A stretch of DNA of 64,000 bases from NCBI GenBank assembly GCA_002943765.1, contig PQWQ01000004.1, positions 992,001 to 1,056,000 on the forward strand, in the 5' to 3' direction. Shown in pieces: positions 1-11,490 of the stretch. The notes under the pieces were generated by a model, which was given only the letters and a program-made list of their open reading frames with translations, was not told the origin of the DNA and did not search any database. The stretch is from Psoroptes ovis. Taxonomy: Eukaryota > Arthropoda > Arachnida > Sarcoptiformes > Psoroptidae. Both the position numbers and the translations under genes were made by a program. Within the stretch, counting starts at the first letter, position 1, and every line of letters begins with the position of its first letter.

Positions 1-266
1 GTTGAATTTTATTTTTTTATAATAATTTCATTCCTTGAAATTTGTTTGTTTATTATTATTCAATTTTTATGTTGTTAATTTTCTTCAATTTTCAATGCTT
101 GTCGTTGTTGTTATTTGTTGAAATTATTTTTCTATTTTTGTCCCTTTTTTCAATTATTATTTAAGAAAAAAAATTGTTGATTCAATAAAATGAAATGAAA
201 TTCTTTGAAAATTTCAAGCGAATTCATGCGATTAATTTTCATTTATTTTGTTTATTTTTCGAAGTT

Positions 267-420
267 TTAACCCTTAGAACTCGAGGCATTTACAGCGCAA
301 GCGAGCCAGCAGCTCGACAATTTTCACACTCATGTAAAATGGTGACTGAGGGGCGCCTATGGAGTTGTTGCATTACATCTTATGGTGAGCTATGCTCACC
401 ACTCGAGTTTTAAGGGTTAA
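267..420. mobile_element. piggyBac-like MITE, copy 1
   Basis: The element is bounded by TTAA on both sides (267-270 and 417-420). Its inverted ends read CCCTTAGAACTCGAG on the left and CTCGAGTTTTAAGGG on the right. TTAA target sites with CCC-starting ends are typical of piggyBac-type elements. A second copy lies in opposite orientation at 50661-50816. The interior includes a nested inverted repeat, GGTGAGC/GCTCACC. No transposase is encoded, so it is a non-autonomous element. Confidence 0.75.
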
Positions 421-439
421 ACAATGATTTTGCATTAAT

Positions 440-520
440 TTAGTTGTCCGAAAAGTTTTTGCCGATTTTCAGATGTTTTTCAATTGGTAAATCGGCAAAA
501 ATTTTTCGGACAGCCCGATA
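440..520. mobile_element. mariner-like hairpin MITE 1
   Basis: Palindromic element of about 80 bp. The left arm is GTTGTCCGAAAAG followed by TTTTTGCCGATTTTC; the right arm is its near inverse, ending in CGGACAGCCC. The flanks are TA-rich, as expected for Tc1/mariner insertion at TA. Confidence 0.8.
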
Positions 521-1036
521 CATTATTGTGTTTACCTTTTGGTTTGTCGTTCGTAAATTTGAGCAATCAAACACCATCTTATTGATGGTATATATGGCAA
601 ACAATAAGACCTCAAATTTAATTCAGAAAAAAAACAAACAACACCCTGGATATTTTTGTAATTGTATTTTAGCAGGTTGAATTGTCATTTGTTTTTGAAT
701 TATTTCTACGATGATTTTGAATGGATTTTGATCATTTTTTTCTGGCTCATCATCATTCACAGAGCCAGAAAGCAAGTGTTGGCGTTCAATCACACCTGGT
801 CAATCTCCCTTGTCTATGCTTGTATGAAAAATTTTCCAATCAATAAGTATCAATCAGTGAAAATGAAGAAATTTTATTATTCGATTATTTAATTTTACTT
901 AAAATTACATTAAATTTGATTTATATTAAAAAAGAAATATATGCATACAAATTATACGGAGAGATCAAAATATATTTTCAACAAAAAATAAAAGTTTTCA
1001 AAAAAAAGAAAGAGTCAAAGTTGAATATTGAATTAA

Positions 1037-2353
1037 TTATTTTGTATTTTGATTTTCATTATCGATTATTTTGGGTGATTCATCGATCGATGATTGTTTT
1101 TTCATTAATGTTCCAATGATTATACCGATCAATAATATCCAACCAATTTGTGTATTTTGTCGAAAGGCAATCGCACAACTCTTGACTGAATTTATATTCA
1201 ATTTTTGATTGATACGAAGTAGAAATAATGTTGATATCAATATTGATATATAATATGGTAAGGTTTGATCGCAAACAATACCAACATTTACAAGTGATAA
1301 TGTCATTAACGTTGTGAATATTTTCAAATATTTTGATGTATCTGACCCAAATTTTAATGCTGTAGATTTAAGACCGAGTACAAAATCATCTTTTTTATCT
1401 TGATGTGCATATATTGTATCATATATCAATGTCCAATTGATTCCAGCAAAATATAATGATAAAACAGCCGCTAAATTTAATGAACCACCGGTATTCACCG
1501 ACCAACCAAGTAATGCACCCCAATTGAATGTCATACCAAGTACCAGTTGTGGCCAATAAGTAAATCGTTTGAATGCCGGATAAATTCCAACAAATAGTAG
1601 ACTAGAGGCACCGAGGATTATACTGAATAACGGAGAAAAATCATAATTAAAATTAGATACGATAATTAATCATGAAAAATACCTTGATAAATCAAATTTT
1701 ACGAGTATCAAAAGGCTTAATGATAATAGTGATGATAATAATGCAACAGCATCATTCATTGAGATTTCTTTCGATGCTAATGGACGTGTTCGTGTCCGCA
1801 TAACTTTTTGATCAAATTTTCGATCCCATATATCATTTATGATGCAGCCAGATGCACGCATCAATACTGCACCAATGCCAAATAAAAACATTAAATCAAG
1901 TGGTGGTAATGCTCCAGGAGCAGTACTAAGACCAATACTCCACCAACCAGGTAACAATAATAAACATGTACCAGTTGGTTTATCCAAACGCATTAAACGT
2001 GCATGTGCTTGAATAGATTTAGGCAAAATATTTACTAAATTTGATGCAATCGAACCGGATAAATAATCAATTTTGGTATTATTGACATTATTATTATTAT
2101 TATCATCTTTATGTTTATCACAAACAGTACCGAAATTATGGAACAATTTCGAATGATTATTTACATTGACTTGACGATGTGAAAGTATCAATTGATGATG
2201 TGAGTTGCAATATTTCAAATTATCATTATAACTATTCAACGAACATTGAACATTATGATTACAAATAGATTTTGGATATTTGAATAAATATAATGAATTA
2301 TTTAATAAACGATTAAAACGATTATGAGTAATTAATTTGTGGATTGAAAACAT
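1037..2353 (-). CDS. COQ2: 4-hydroxybenzoate polyprenyltransferase, mitochondrial (COQ2)
   Basis: COQ2 attaches the polyprenyl tail to 4-hydroxybenzoate in ubiquinone synthesis at the inner mitochondrial membrane. I model two exons, 2353-1683 and 1622-1037, joined by a 60-bp GT-AG intron; the product is 418 aa, close to the usual length. The first aspartate motif (NDIWDRKFD) lies in exon 1 and the second (YDTIYAHQDKKDD) in exon 2; these are the Mg/prenyl-diphosphate binding motifs of UbiA-family enzymes. The exon 2 start, after the acceptor TTATTCAG, restores the conserved stretch leading to NWGALLGW. Several hydrophobic helices are evident. The N-terminus from MFSIHKLITH is rich in basic and hydroxyl residues and fits a mitochondrial presequence; an in-frame ATG at 2392 would add 13 residues and looks less likely. 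It stands alone, with no sign of an operon-like arrangement. Confidence 0.93.
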
Positions 2354-4079
2354 TTTTTTATACAAAAATGTAAACAACAACAAAATATACAAATTTATAT
2401 AAATAAATAAATAAATTTACAAAATTATAAATCATTGAATGAAAAACACATGTTTTTATTTTCATTTTTAAATATTGTTTACATTTTGTGCTTAAGCTTT
2501 TCTATTTATACCCTTTTAAAAAAAAACACATGTTAAAATTGATGAAATTATTTTTAAAGTTGTCATTTTCTAATACAAGTCAACAGGTGGCGCATAATTC
2601 AAAGCTCAAAGCAAAGAAAAATTGGCCAATTTTCGTCTTATTCAATTTTATTTTCTTATATTTTATTTTTCCCAAAAAAATACAGCCAAATGGACAAAAA
2701 AAATGAAATAATCATTGAAAATGAATTTGACCGAATAACTGACTATCCGACTATCAATTGAATTCAATTTATTAATTAATTTTAATTTATATTAATATAT
2801 TTAAAGCATATTTGATGATTTTGATTTAAATTATTCAAGCATAAAATATATATGTGAATATGAATCTTCAGATTGAATCTTCAGAAATAGAAAATCTTTT
2901 GTGTGTACAATCGGAAAATAATGTTTTACATGTTTTAATTTAAATTTCCGGCCAACATGATTTCAATAATAAAATTTTTGAATAATAATAATAATAATAG
3001 TCATGAATACAAGATGCTAATTTTTTTCAAAATAATTTATGATTATTTACAATCTATAGACTCATCATATATCACACACACACACAAACACAAATTTATG
3101 TAAATAAATTTAATGGGCAAATAAATTTGGTAGAATAATATAACAAATATTTGTATTCAATTTATTCATGTGTGTGTTTGTATGTATGTTTGTCTTGTAA
3201 ATTTACATATTAATTCATGTATTTCTATTGATATATTTACAAATGAATTGAAAGCAAATAATTGGAATAAATTGAATAATCATGATCTCGCATTCAAACA
3301 TGGACATTTTGGACCAGAAAAATTGTGAAAAGCATTAAAAACGTCTTGAAATTCATCGATTTTCAGTCCATTTGAATAATTTCTCACCGAAATATTACAT
3401 CTCAAGTGTTTCTTAAAATAAAAACAATCAAGACCCGAATTCAATTGAATCATCATTGATTCGTCATTGATCTGAATAATTTTTTGTGTAAATTTCAAAT
3501 GAATGTTCTTGAAATTCTTAATTGAATGGAACATTTCATGGAATCGATTTTTGGGTGAAATTCAAACGAAAAATCGCCAAATTAATTATCGATTCTTTTT
3601 GGTCTTGGACAACATCGTAAGACCGATCGCTATATTCCCGATAAATTATCAAATTTCATTCGTTTACAATTAAATTTTTCAAATAGAAAAAATGATAATT
3701 GACAAGATTTCAGGAGAGAATCTTCAATTCTATATACCAGAACGATATTGTCTGATAGTGAAATATGAAATCCATTGCGCAAGTTACACGCTTGAAATAA
3801 TCGAAATTCTTTTCATATTTTCAAGTATATGTTTCAAAGTATGTCTCAAATTCAATTGAAAATTTCAATCGGAATTTTCGATTCAAAATATTTTTCATAA
3901 TTTTTTCTTTCATATTTTCTCAATGATCATCATATCATTGAATATATACTTATTTGGAACGAAAACGACAGCGACAGCATCAACAACCAACCAACCAACC
4001 AACAGCAACAGTAGCAGCATCATAATCATCCTTTCAGAGATTCAATGTTAAATCATATAAATGTTTGTTTGTATTATTA

Positions 4080-4161
4080 TTAGTTTGTCCGAAAAGTTTT
4101 TGCCGATTTTCAAATGTTTTTCGATTAGTAAATCAGCAAGAACTTATGGGACAACCTGATA
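4080..4161. mobile_element. mariner-like hairpin MITE 2, hybrid ends
   Basis: The left arm is of the GTCCGAAAAG type with the core TTTTTGCCG. The right arm is AGAACTTATGGGACAACC, which belongs to the other sub-family (CCCATAAG arms). The two ends therefore come from different sub-families. Confidence 0.75.
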
Positions 4162-4298
4162 TTATTATTATTATTATTATTATATTTGTTATTACAAGAA
4201 AAATTAATACTATTTCTGGTTCATCATCACATGATGTGTGATTATATCATCATCATCATCATTTATATATATCAAATCAATATGAATGTGTATATTTG

Positions 4299-4383
4299 TA
4301 TTGGGTTGTCCCATAAGTTCTTGTCGTTTTTTAATTTTTTTTTCAATTTGAAAAACGGCAAAAACTTATGGGACAATCTAATA
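4299..4383. mobile_element. mariner-like hairpin MITE 3
   Basis: CCCATAAG-type element. The left arm is GGGTTGTCCCATAAGTTCTT, followed by a T-rich loop, then ACTTATGGGACAATC. It is flanked by TA on both sides. Confidence 0.8.
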
Positions 4384-4595
4384 TTTTGTATTTTTTTTAA
4401 ATGAAAATTTTAAGCCATTTATATATATAATATAATAATAATAATAATAATACATGAAACCAGAACAATTCACTTGTGAAACACATTGATGTACACACAC
4501 CGAAAAGATATATAGACAGATTGAGATTTTGTTTTTCATATTCGTTCCACGAAGTATTGTAAGCGTGTTTCATTTGATTCAATGTTGTGTGTATC

Positions 4596-4618
4596 TGTGT
4601 GTGTGTGTGTGTGTGTGC
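4596..4618. repeat. (GT)n microsatellite
   Basis: Simple GT dinucleotide run. Similar runs occur at 4885-4904 and 5030-5053. Confidence 0.9.
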
Positions 4619-5134
4619 ATGTATGGGCCTAAATGTGGTACCAAAAAGCATGAAAATAAAACAGCGACAACGATAACAACAAATTAGGCGCCATATAAAA
4701 ACCGAGAGAATAGAATTAAATTAAGTCCAAATCATTTTTTCATGGACCAAAAAGTAGAATAAAATAAAATCGATAGATTCTCGTGTGTGTATGAGTCATA
4801 GAAATTCAATGAAAAACTTTTAGTAAAAATTTTCAGTTTCAGTATTTATTTATGGCGCCTTATTTCGTTTGTCGGTGTTCATTCGTGTGTGTGTGTGTGT
4901 GTGTTTGTCTATTCAAGTACGTTTTGCATTCATGTGTAATAATAACGATTGATGATGATCATGATATTGTTGTACCACAATATTGAGTGTATATTTGTGA
5001 TTTGAAATAAATAAATGTTTGTATTTGTTTGTGTGTGTGTGTGTGTGTGTGTGAATGTGCATACATTAACCATTCATTTGTATTGATTTGTTTGTAATTT
5101 TATTTCGTTTTTGACTTTTGTCTTCATTAAAATC

Positions 5135-5161
5135 AAAAAAAAAAAAAAAAAAAAAAAAAAA
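5135..5161. repeat. poly(A) tract
   Basis: Uninterrupted run of about 27 A. No retroposon features (target duplication or upstream body) are evident. Confidence 0.85.
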
Positions 5162-7275
5162 TTAAATGAAAATGATATTTTCACTCCGTCATAATTCATT
5201 TGGCTTCATTATTGACATGGAATAATGATAATCAATATTTTTGTTTTGAATAAGGAAAAAATGGAATAAAATAAATAATTATTTCGTATTGATTCACATT
5301 TGAATATGTTTAAATGTATTGATTCAGGCAGAAATTAAATCAGAGATATTCGAGAAGAAATATCAAAATTCAATTGAATTTAATAAAATCAAATTTTCCA
5401 AAAATCATCTTTGAAGGTAAGTTCATTATTTAATGAAATTTAGAATTTGATAAAATTTAGATTTGATAGAATTCAAAAATTATTACGCTTGAAAAAGTTC
5501 AAATGTTGAAATGTGAATGCTGCTTGTGTTGTTGTTTACAAGATTTTCATATTTTTTTTCATGTATTTCTTTTTGTATAATTTGATTTATTGAAAAACAT
5601 TTTTTTTCCAAACAAGTATTCGATAGTACTGTGAACTTGATTCAATTTAAGTTGACTGAATGATGAAAATATGAATGTATTCAGGTTGGTACCCTCTTGG
5701 TTCCTGTGTATTTTGTCCTCTCTCCTTATGCAAAGTCTTTTATTTTTTCCCTCGAAATAATATATCCAAGAATATACATAAACACATAAATTAACATTTT
5801 CATATCATTTGATACAATTACGTAGGTGTTTACTGGTTTATTATTTATTACTTGATTTAATATTATTATTATTATTATTGTTGATGGTATTTTTATCTTG
5901 ACAAAATGTTGATTGTTATTGTTGTCGGATGTTTTTTTAATATTCTGATATTTGGATCGTATTAAGTTTTCAGGGGGTATTATATTCTAATATTATGCCA
6001 ATATTCTTCAATTACATGAGAAAAAAATTGAAATAATACAAAATACAAACGCCTACGCTAAGTTCCGGTACCCAAAATGCTCTCCGAAAGTTTAATTTAG
6101 GCAAGTTTTTGATTGATTTATAATTACCGATTCGTAGGATTGTATTACTGAGGCTATTATTAAATGGCCAAAATTAATTTATCGTCGAATAAAAATGAAA
6201 TCAAAAGCATTGAAATGAAATGAGAGAAAATAGATTAAGTTATTTATCGAAATTCGTTCAAATTTGTCCAATAGATTATTGAAGTGAAATTGAATTTCAT
6301 GACAATCCTATGATTATCGTCTTTGGATAATACCAAAGAAAATTAATAAGAAGCGATCGTCAAGTTCAATGATGATTAATTTCTGTTTTCTATGGTACAA
6401 TTGATCCTCTTAAATTTCTTGGATCATTCTGTTTGATGATCGTAAAATGAATTGATCAAATTTTCTCGATTTCAATTTGAAACTTATAGTACCTCGATAA
6501 TGTAATGATAAATTGAATTTGAATTTGAAATTTTCATTAATTTCTAGTGAAATTATAATAATAATTAGCCAATTTCAACCAAGCATTCATCACATGTTAA
6601 CACACACTGTGTAATTGAATGAATCAAAATTTTCTAAAAATAAAAATGAAAATAATTAAAATTCAAATTGATTCCATTTGAGCTCGTATTTTAATTTTTT
6701 TTCAATTTGAGATAAATAGCTCTTGTTTTTGTATGATAATGTATAGTCTTTCACCCTAGTACCTTATTGAATATCGACCTATTTGATTTCCAAGTAATTT
6801 TGTTCAAATGTTTTTTATTTTCATCTTCATCTTATTATTCATCATAAATATGTATCAATTCATTTGTGTAATTTGATTTCAATTTCAATTATTTTGATTC
6901 AAATGTTTATTTTTTCAATTTTTATTTGAATAAAAACAAATGTCAACATTGTTATTTGATCTTATATGAGCTTGTTGTTCATTGAAATAATTGAATAGAA
7001 TTTATATTTTTCAATTTATTTATTTTTTCGCCTTTTTTCAATTTGATATCCATATGTGACATTTTAGAATTCAAAATTCAATTATGAATTTATGATTTCA
7101 ATTTATTTTTATTTATTTATTTTGTCTCAGATTGTGTTCTATTAACATTAATAATTGAATGAAATGAAACGAAACGAAAATGAAATGAAAATAAAATTAC
7201 GTAAATGGAATATTTTTGCTTTTCATTTTGTTAGTCTATCGTTATTATTATTATGATAATTTTTCCAAATGAAAA

Positions 7276-9190
7276 TTGTTGAAACATTTATATTTTAAAA
7301 AAATGCCTTCACCATTGAATACACCGACAAGTGATCAAGAATCGAAATCAATTTTTGATTCAATTGAAAATATTAATAGAAAATTATTTGATGACGGTAG
7401 TAATGATGATGGCAGTAAAACAACGGTTATTACGGCAACATCACCGCCGATTAAATTGAAATTTGTTGAAAATTATGATTTGAATTCAATTCATCATCAA
7501 CAAAATAATGATCGAAATGACAAAATATCAAATGAGAGTAATAGTGATACGACGATTCAAAATGAACTGAATCAATTGAAAATCACTGTGAATAATGGAG
7601 ATGAGGAAGTATCATCGTCAATATCACCATCAACATCTCCAATAATGCCAAATTTGATTAATAATGAACGTACAAATACAAACACAATTAATGATGATGA
7701 ACAATCACAATGTCGTAATAATTCCATTAAATATCGTCGTGCACGTCTTAATTTAAATTTAATACCGTTGAAAAATTTATCATTACCACAAATATCACCA
7801 ACACCAACAATGACCAATGGTCATACATTATGTATTAGAGATAATAACAAAGATAATAGTGTATCTCCATCGAGCGTAATACGTTCAAAATCATCAACAA
7901 ATAATTGTAATGAATTCATCTCGAATCAATCAAATTATTTCAATTTTAATGATAATAATAATAATTATGTTTCATCAACATCATCATTATCATCAACAAC
8001 ATCATTGTTATCATCATCGAAAACAACAAATAATGATCAACAAAAATATTATCATCAATGTAAATCTTGCTCACAATATTATCATCATTATTATTATGAT
8101 GATTATAATAATCGAAAAGTGAACAATCAAAATCATTTATTATCATCATCGAAATCATTTCAATCTTCATCATCATCATCATCATCATCGTCTTCGTCTT
8201 CATCATCATCATCATCGACGACTACAATAACAACAACAGCAACAACAACACAAACATTATTATTACAACGTCCACTATCGTCACCAAAATATAATGCAAG
8301 TAAATTTCAACCAATTATACAATCATTAAATAATAATAATAATAATAAATATGATGATAATAATATCATTTATATTAATTATGGTGATAATAATAATCAT
8401 AATAATAATAATAATGACAAATCTTATCATCAGTTACAATTACAACAACAATTACGTTTCAATTATCAAGATGCTAAACGTATCGATCCAAATGTTGATC
8501 TTGAACATCAACCGTATGTATATTTGATTCAATAATTTGTCATGTTTTTTTGATTTAATTTTAAATTTTTGATTATATTTTTCACATTGATATTTGTAAC
8601 AGGTGGTATCATGGTTATATTAATCGTTTAGAATCGGAAAAATTATTATCATCACATAAAATCGGATCATATTTAGTTCGTCGTTGTCATAATAATATTT
8701 ATGTATTATCATTAAAGTTTGTAACTAATTTTATTCAATGAAATATTTTTTAAATCAAAAATCTTTGAATCTAAAATCATTATTTTCTCGTGTTTTTTCA
8801 TTCGTTTCATTTCTCTTATCAAATTTATTTAGATCAATATTTGGCTTCATACATTTTCGTTTATATCATTGTAGCCATAATGGTACACATTGGTCATTAG
8901 GTCAACAATGTTGTCCATTAATCGTTGAAAAAAGTAATCATGATAATCATCAAAATCAACAGCAGCAGCAGCAGCCACAGCAACAATCATCATTATTATC
9001 ATCGAAAAAAATTATTGATGAACCATGGAAAGTATTATCATCATCATCATCATTATCATCATCCAATAGAAATATTCAACAATTTGAAACAATACCAAAA
9101 TTAATTGATTATTATACAATGAATCGTTTACAATTGAATGGATGTGAACATATGGCCTTATTGTATCCGATTGATGTTCAATTACTTTGA
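7276..9190 (+). CDS. SHB-family SH2 domain adapter protein
   Basis: Three exons, 7276-8513, 8603-8716 and 8875-9190, give a 555-aa protein. The first ~410 residues are low complexity (Ser, Asn, Thr and His runs, including a Ser run near 8167-8217) with no recognised fold. The C-terminal ~140 residues form an SH2 domain: WYHGYINR opens it, GSYLVRR carries the phosphotyrosine-binding arginine, YVLSL follows, and the ending IPKLIDYY ... GCEHMALLYPI closely resembles the ending of vertebrate SHB/SHD/SHE/SHF adapters, which also carry SH2 at the C-terminus. A Gln/Ser-rich insertion of about 40 residues sits inside the SH2 domain before IPKLIDYY. Such proteins link phosphorylated receptors to signalling partners in the cytoplasm. 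An alternative start at the second Met (MPSPLNTP) is possible. The splice between exons 2 and 3 uses a weaker donor (GTTTGT). Confidence 0.82.
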
Positions 9191-10010
9191 AACTCAATAT
9201 AAATATATGAATCAATAATTATTCGGAAAAAAAATCAACACCTTTCATTGACGCCTTTGTTTTTTTAATTACTCAAAATATTAAACAAATTGATTATCCC
9301 TCAAGTCATATCATATCATTACACATGTATGGTACACATACAAGAGCTTCAGCTACTCAAAACAAACTGACTCAACACATTGACATTGACATTGAAATAT
9401 CGTTGAATAGACAAAAAATTTATTGTTTTTGTTTTTCATTTATGACAAAATCATAATCAGAAAATTTTATTCTTGTAAATTTCGAAAAGAAAAAAGATGA
9501 ATATTTATATATTTTATATTATCATTATTATTAATAATTTAAGTCAAAATAATTCTAAAAAAAAAATTCCAACCAAATATTAGGTTGTCCCATAAGCTCT
9601 TGCCGTTTTTCAAATGAAAAAAAAAATCAAAAAACAGCAAGAACTTATGGGACAAACAAACACACATAATACCAAATTCAAACGGCTTCACAAAATTGAT
9701 CTCAAATCAAATCAAATGATTTATCTCAATTATATTTTATTATGCATGTTAACAATAACCCTTTTGGTAGAAATATATACATACACACTTAGACCTCAAA
9801 TTCATGATCATCAATTGACAGTTATTCAGCCCTCTCACTCCCTCCATTTGATTGAATATAGTTTTATATATTATTATTATCGTTAATATTATTACAATTT
9901 ATTAAACAAATTTTCAAAATCAAAACATCAAATAATTCAGTAATTTGTTATATAATCGAATTAGTATATGATTGTAATACGTGAGACATATATACGATAT
10001 ATATTTCTAC
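9191..10010. other. Intergenic DNA 3' of the SH2 gene
   Basis: AT-rich sequence with one CCCATAAG-type hairpin MITE (9580-9655). A 90-codon frame spanning that MITE is not a gene. I see nothing else. Confidence 0.5.
9580..9655. mobile_element. mariner-like hairpin MITE 4
   Basis: The left arm is GGTTGTCCCATAAGCTCTTG and the right arm AGAACTTATGGGACAA. The right terminus has decayed: the expected CCTAATA is replaced by ACAAAC. The loop is A-rich. Confidence 0.75.
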
Positions 10011-10012
10011 AT

Positions 10013-10198
10013 ATATATGTTTAAGATTTACTTTATTTTATTTTCAAGTAAAATAATAAAAATTATAATTGTTTTTCAAATGGCAAAATCATTGGCTTTT
10101 TATAGCCATGAAATGCTTAAAATCAATACAGCTCAACGTCAAACCATTGAGATGGAGATGCATGCCACCTAATGGTGACATGCATCTCTACATATATA
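10013..10198. repeat. Hairpin-containing direct repeat, copy 1
   Basis: About 180 bp nearly identical, in the same orientation, to 17335-17520. It contains a strong stem-loop at 10149-10182: arms GAGATGCATGCCACC and GGTGACATGCATCTC around TAAT, with one mismatch. A smaller inverted repeat, GGCTTTTTATAGCC, lies at 10094-10107. It sits just 3' (gene sense) of carboxypeptidase exon 10343-10427, so it occupies what would be the intron before the last exon. Confidence 0.85.
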
Positions 10199-10342
10199 TT
10201 TTTCGAGTGTTTACAGATTGATGATGAATGAATGAATGATGAGTGATGAATAAACAAAAATCAGAAAAAAATGGAATGAAAAATTTGAATCATTTCAAAT
10301 TTGAATCAAATCAATCAATCAATTTAAATTAAAATTACTTAC

Positions 10343-10680
10343 AAATAATATCAGCAATTGAACCATATTTATATTGTGTACCATACACTGATTGTATTGC
10401 ATTAACAGCAGCTATCGATGCAGTTTTCTGGGTTATTTCAAAAACAGAAAAATCAAAAATGATCAAAAATCTCATTTTAGGCTTTTTTCATTGAAAACAA
10501 ATAATTTGTTGGACTAACCAATTTATTTTATCTACACGTTGTTTAGAATAACCATATGAAAACATCCATAATTGACTATAACTGTGTATGGCAAAATAAG
10601 CAAAAACATTTGCTTTATTTCTATTCAATAAATTTGCCATATGTCTTGATTCAATTTCAGAGAATGGACTTTTTCCATTA
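10343..10680 (-). pseudogene. Zinc carboxypeptidase (M14), two internal exons, broken gene
   Basis: Two exon-like blocks on the minus strand encode the middle of an M14 metallocarboxypeptidase. Block 10680-10519 reads KSPFSEIESRHMANLL ... FAIHSYSQLWMFSYGY; the His of IHSYSQ is the third zinc ligand of this family. Block 10427-10343 reads KTASIAAVNAIQSVYGTQY ... GSIADII and ends at a good GTAAGT donor. The exons with the propeptide and the HxxE zinc motif are absent between here and GCN2. The matching last exon is not downstream but at 17099-17283, i.e. upstream in transcription direction, in compatible phase. The only good donor after the first block (GTTAGT) would make a TGA at the junction, which supports a dead gene. 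A retained partial gene using another donor cannot be excluded. Confidence 0.72.
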
Positions 10681-11490
10681 GTTTTTTAATTTTAATTAAA
10701 ACAAAACCAAAAAAAAGGAATTTATTTATTTAATCAAATTTAGAAATTGTTTGGACATTTAAGCACTTTTAAAAAAATCAAAAAATAAAGATCAAACGAA
10801 TGTTTATAATTAATACTTGTTCATAATTTTAATCGCGAAATTGTATACAGCAAAATAGTAAGATGAATTAATGAATTGATGATCATTGATAAATTGTTTA
10901 AATTTGAAATGTTTTTGTTTAAAATAGATTAATTGAAATCATGATTTAATTGAATTAAATATGGAATGTGTTTAAAAAACAAAATGTGTTTGTGTGTGTG
11001 TTGTTTGTGTGCCGACTAAACTAACATGTTGATTGTTATGTATGATAAAAAGTGTTATATGAAAAAAAAATGATTATGATTATGTATATATCATTTTGGT
11101 AAATTATTAAATTATTTGGCAACGATTTAAATAAATTTCCACTTAAAAATGCAACAAAATAAAAATTCGAAATATTCATTACAGAAAATAAGGCCATTAA
11201 TTGTTTGATTAGATTCGATTCGTAATTAATCTTGAGATTATTGAACACTAGTTGATGATGTGGATGATGATGATTATCGCAGAAAAGTCAATAGATAGAT
11301 TAAATGATATATATAAATATATATCAAATTCAAATTCGTGTGGTTAATTGATGTGGTGAGAAAAATCACAATGGATGCAATCGAGTATTTAAAATCTATG
11401 AAAAAATAAAATAAATAAGATTAATTTGAGAATAAAAAAACATTCGAAAAAAAATATTTATACTTGCAACTTGATATGATAGCAATTTGA
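10681..11490. other. Non-coding DNA between carboxypeptidase fragment and GCN2
   Basis: Probably the GCN2 3' untranslated region plus AT-rich spacer. I looked on the minus strand for the missing N-terminal carboxypeptidase exons and did not find them. A 70-codon frame at 11036-11248 (minus) has no recognised motif. Confidence 0.4.

Larger units (their letters stand above)
1..1036. other. AT-rich flank downstream of COQ2 with two MITEs
   Basis: No coding exon is recognised here. The stretch carries one piggyBac-like MITE (267-420) and one mariner-like hairpin (440-520), both listed separately. The short open frames that cross them are products of the repeats, not genes. Positions 530-1036 look like ordinary AT-rich sequence that probably includes the COQ2 3' untranslated region. 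Confidence 0.5.
2354..7275. other. Non-coding region between COQ2 and the SH2 gene
   Basis: No gene is recognised. It holds two mariner-like hairpins (4080-4161, 4299-4383), GT microsatellites, and a poly(A) run (5135-5161). A possible 5' untranslated exon of the SH2 gene ends with a good donor (GAAG then GTAAGT) near 5416, and a possible acceptor (TTTTGTTAG) lies near 7234. An 84-codon open frame on the minus strand (3280-3534) has no recognisable motif and I do not call it. Confidence 0.4.

Noticed and set aside
3280..3534. 84-codon minus-strand frame
   Set aside because: No motif, no supporting splice or regulatory signal, and of a length that occurs by chance in this window.
7572..8215. 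Met/Ile-rich frames opposite and within the SH2 gene exon 1
   Set aside because: Antisense or shifted readings of Ser/Asn/His codon runs (TCA, AAT, CAT) in the real exon.
9614..9886. 90-codon frame on the plus strand
   Set aside because: Begins inside a hairpin MITE and continues into AT-rich spacer with no protein-like features.
9981..10172. Frame reading MAKSLAFYSHEMLK... through the hairpin repeat
   Set aside because: Considered as a small gene because it is shared by both repeat copies, but the second copy has a 2-bp insertion that breaks the frame at its start, and the sequence lies in an intron position of the carboxypeptidase.
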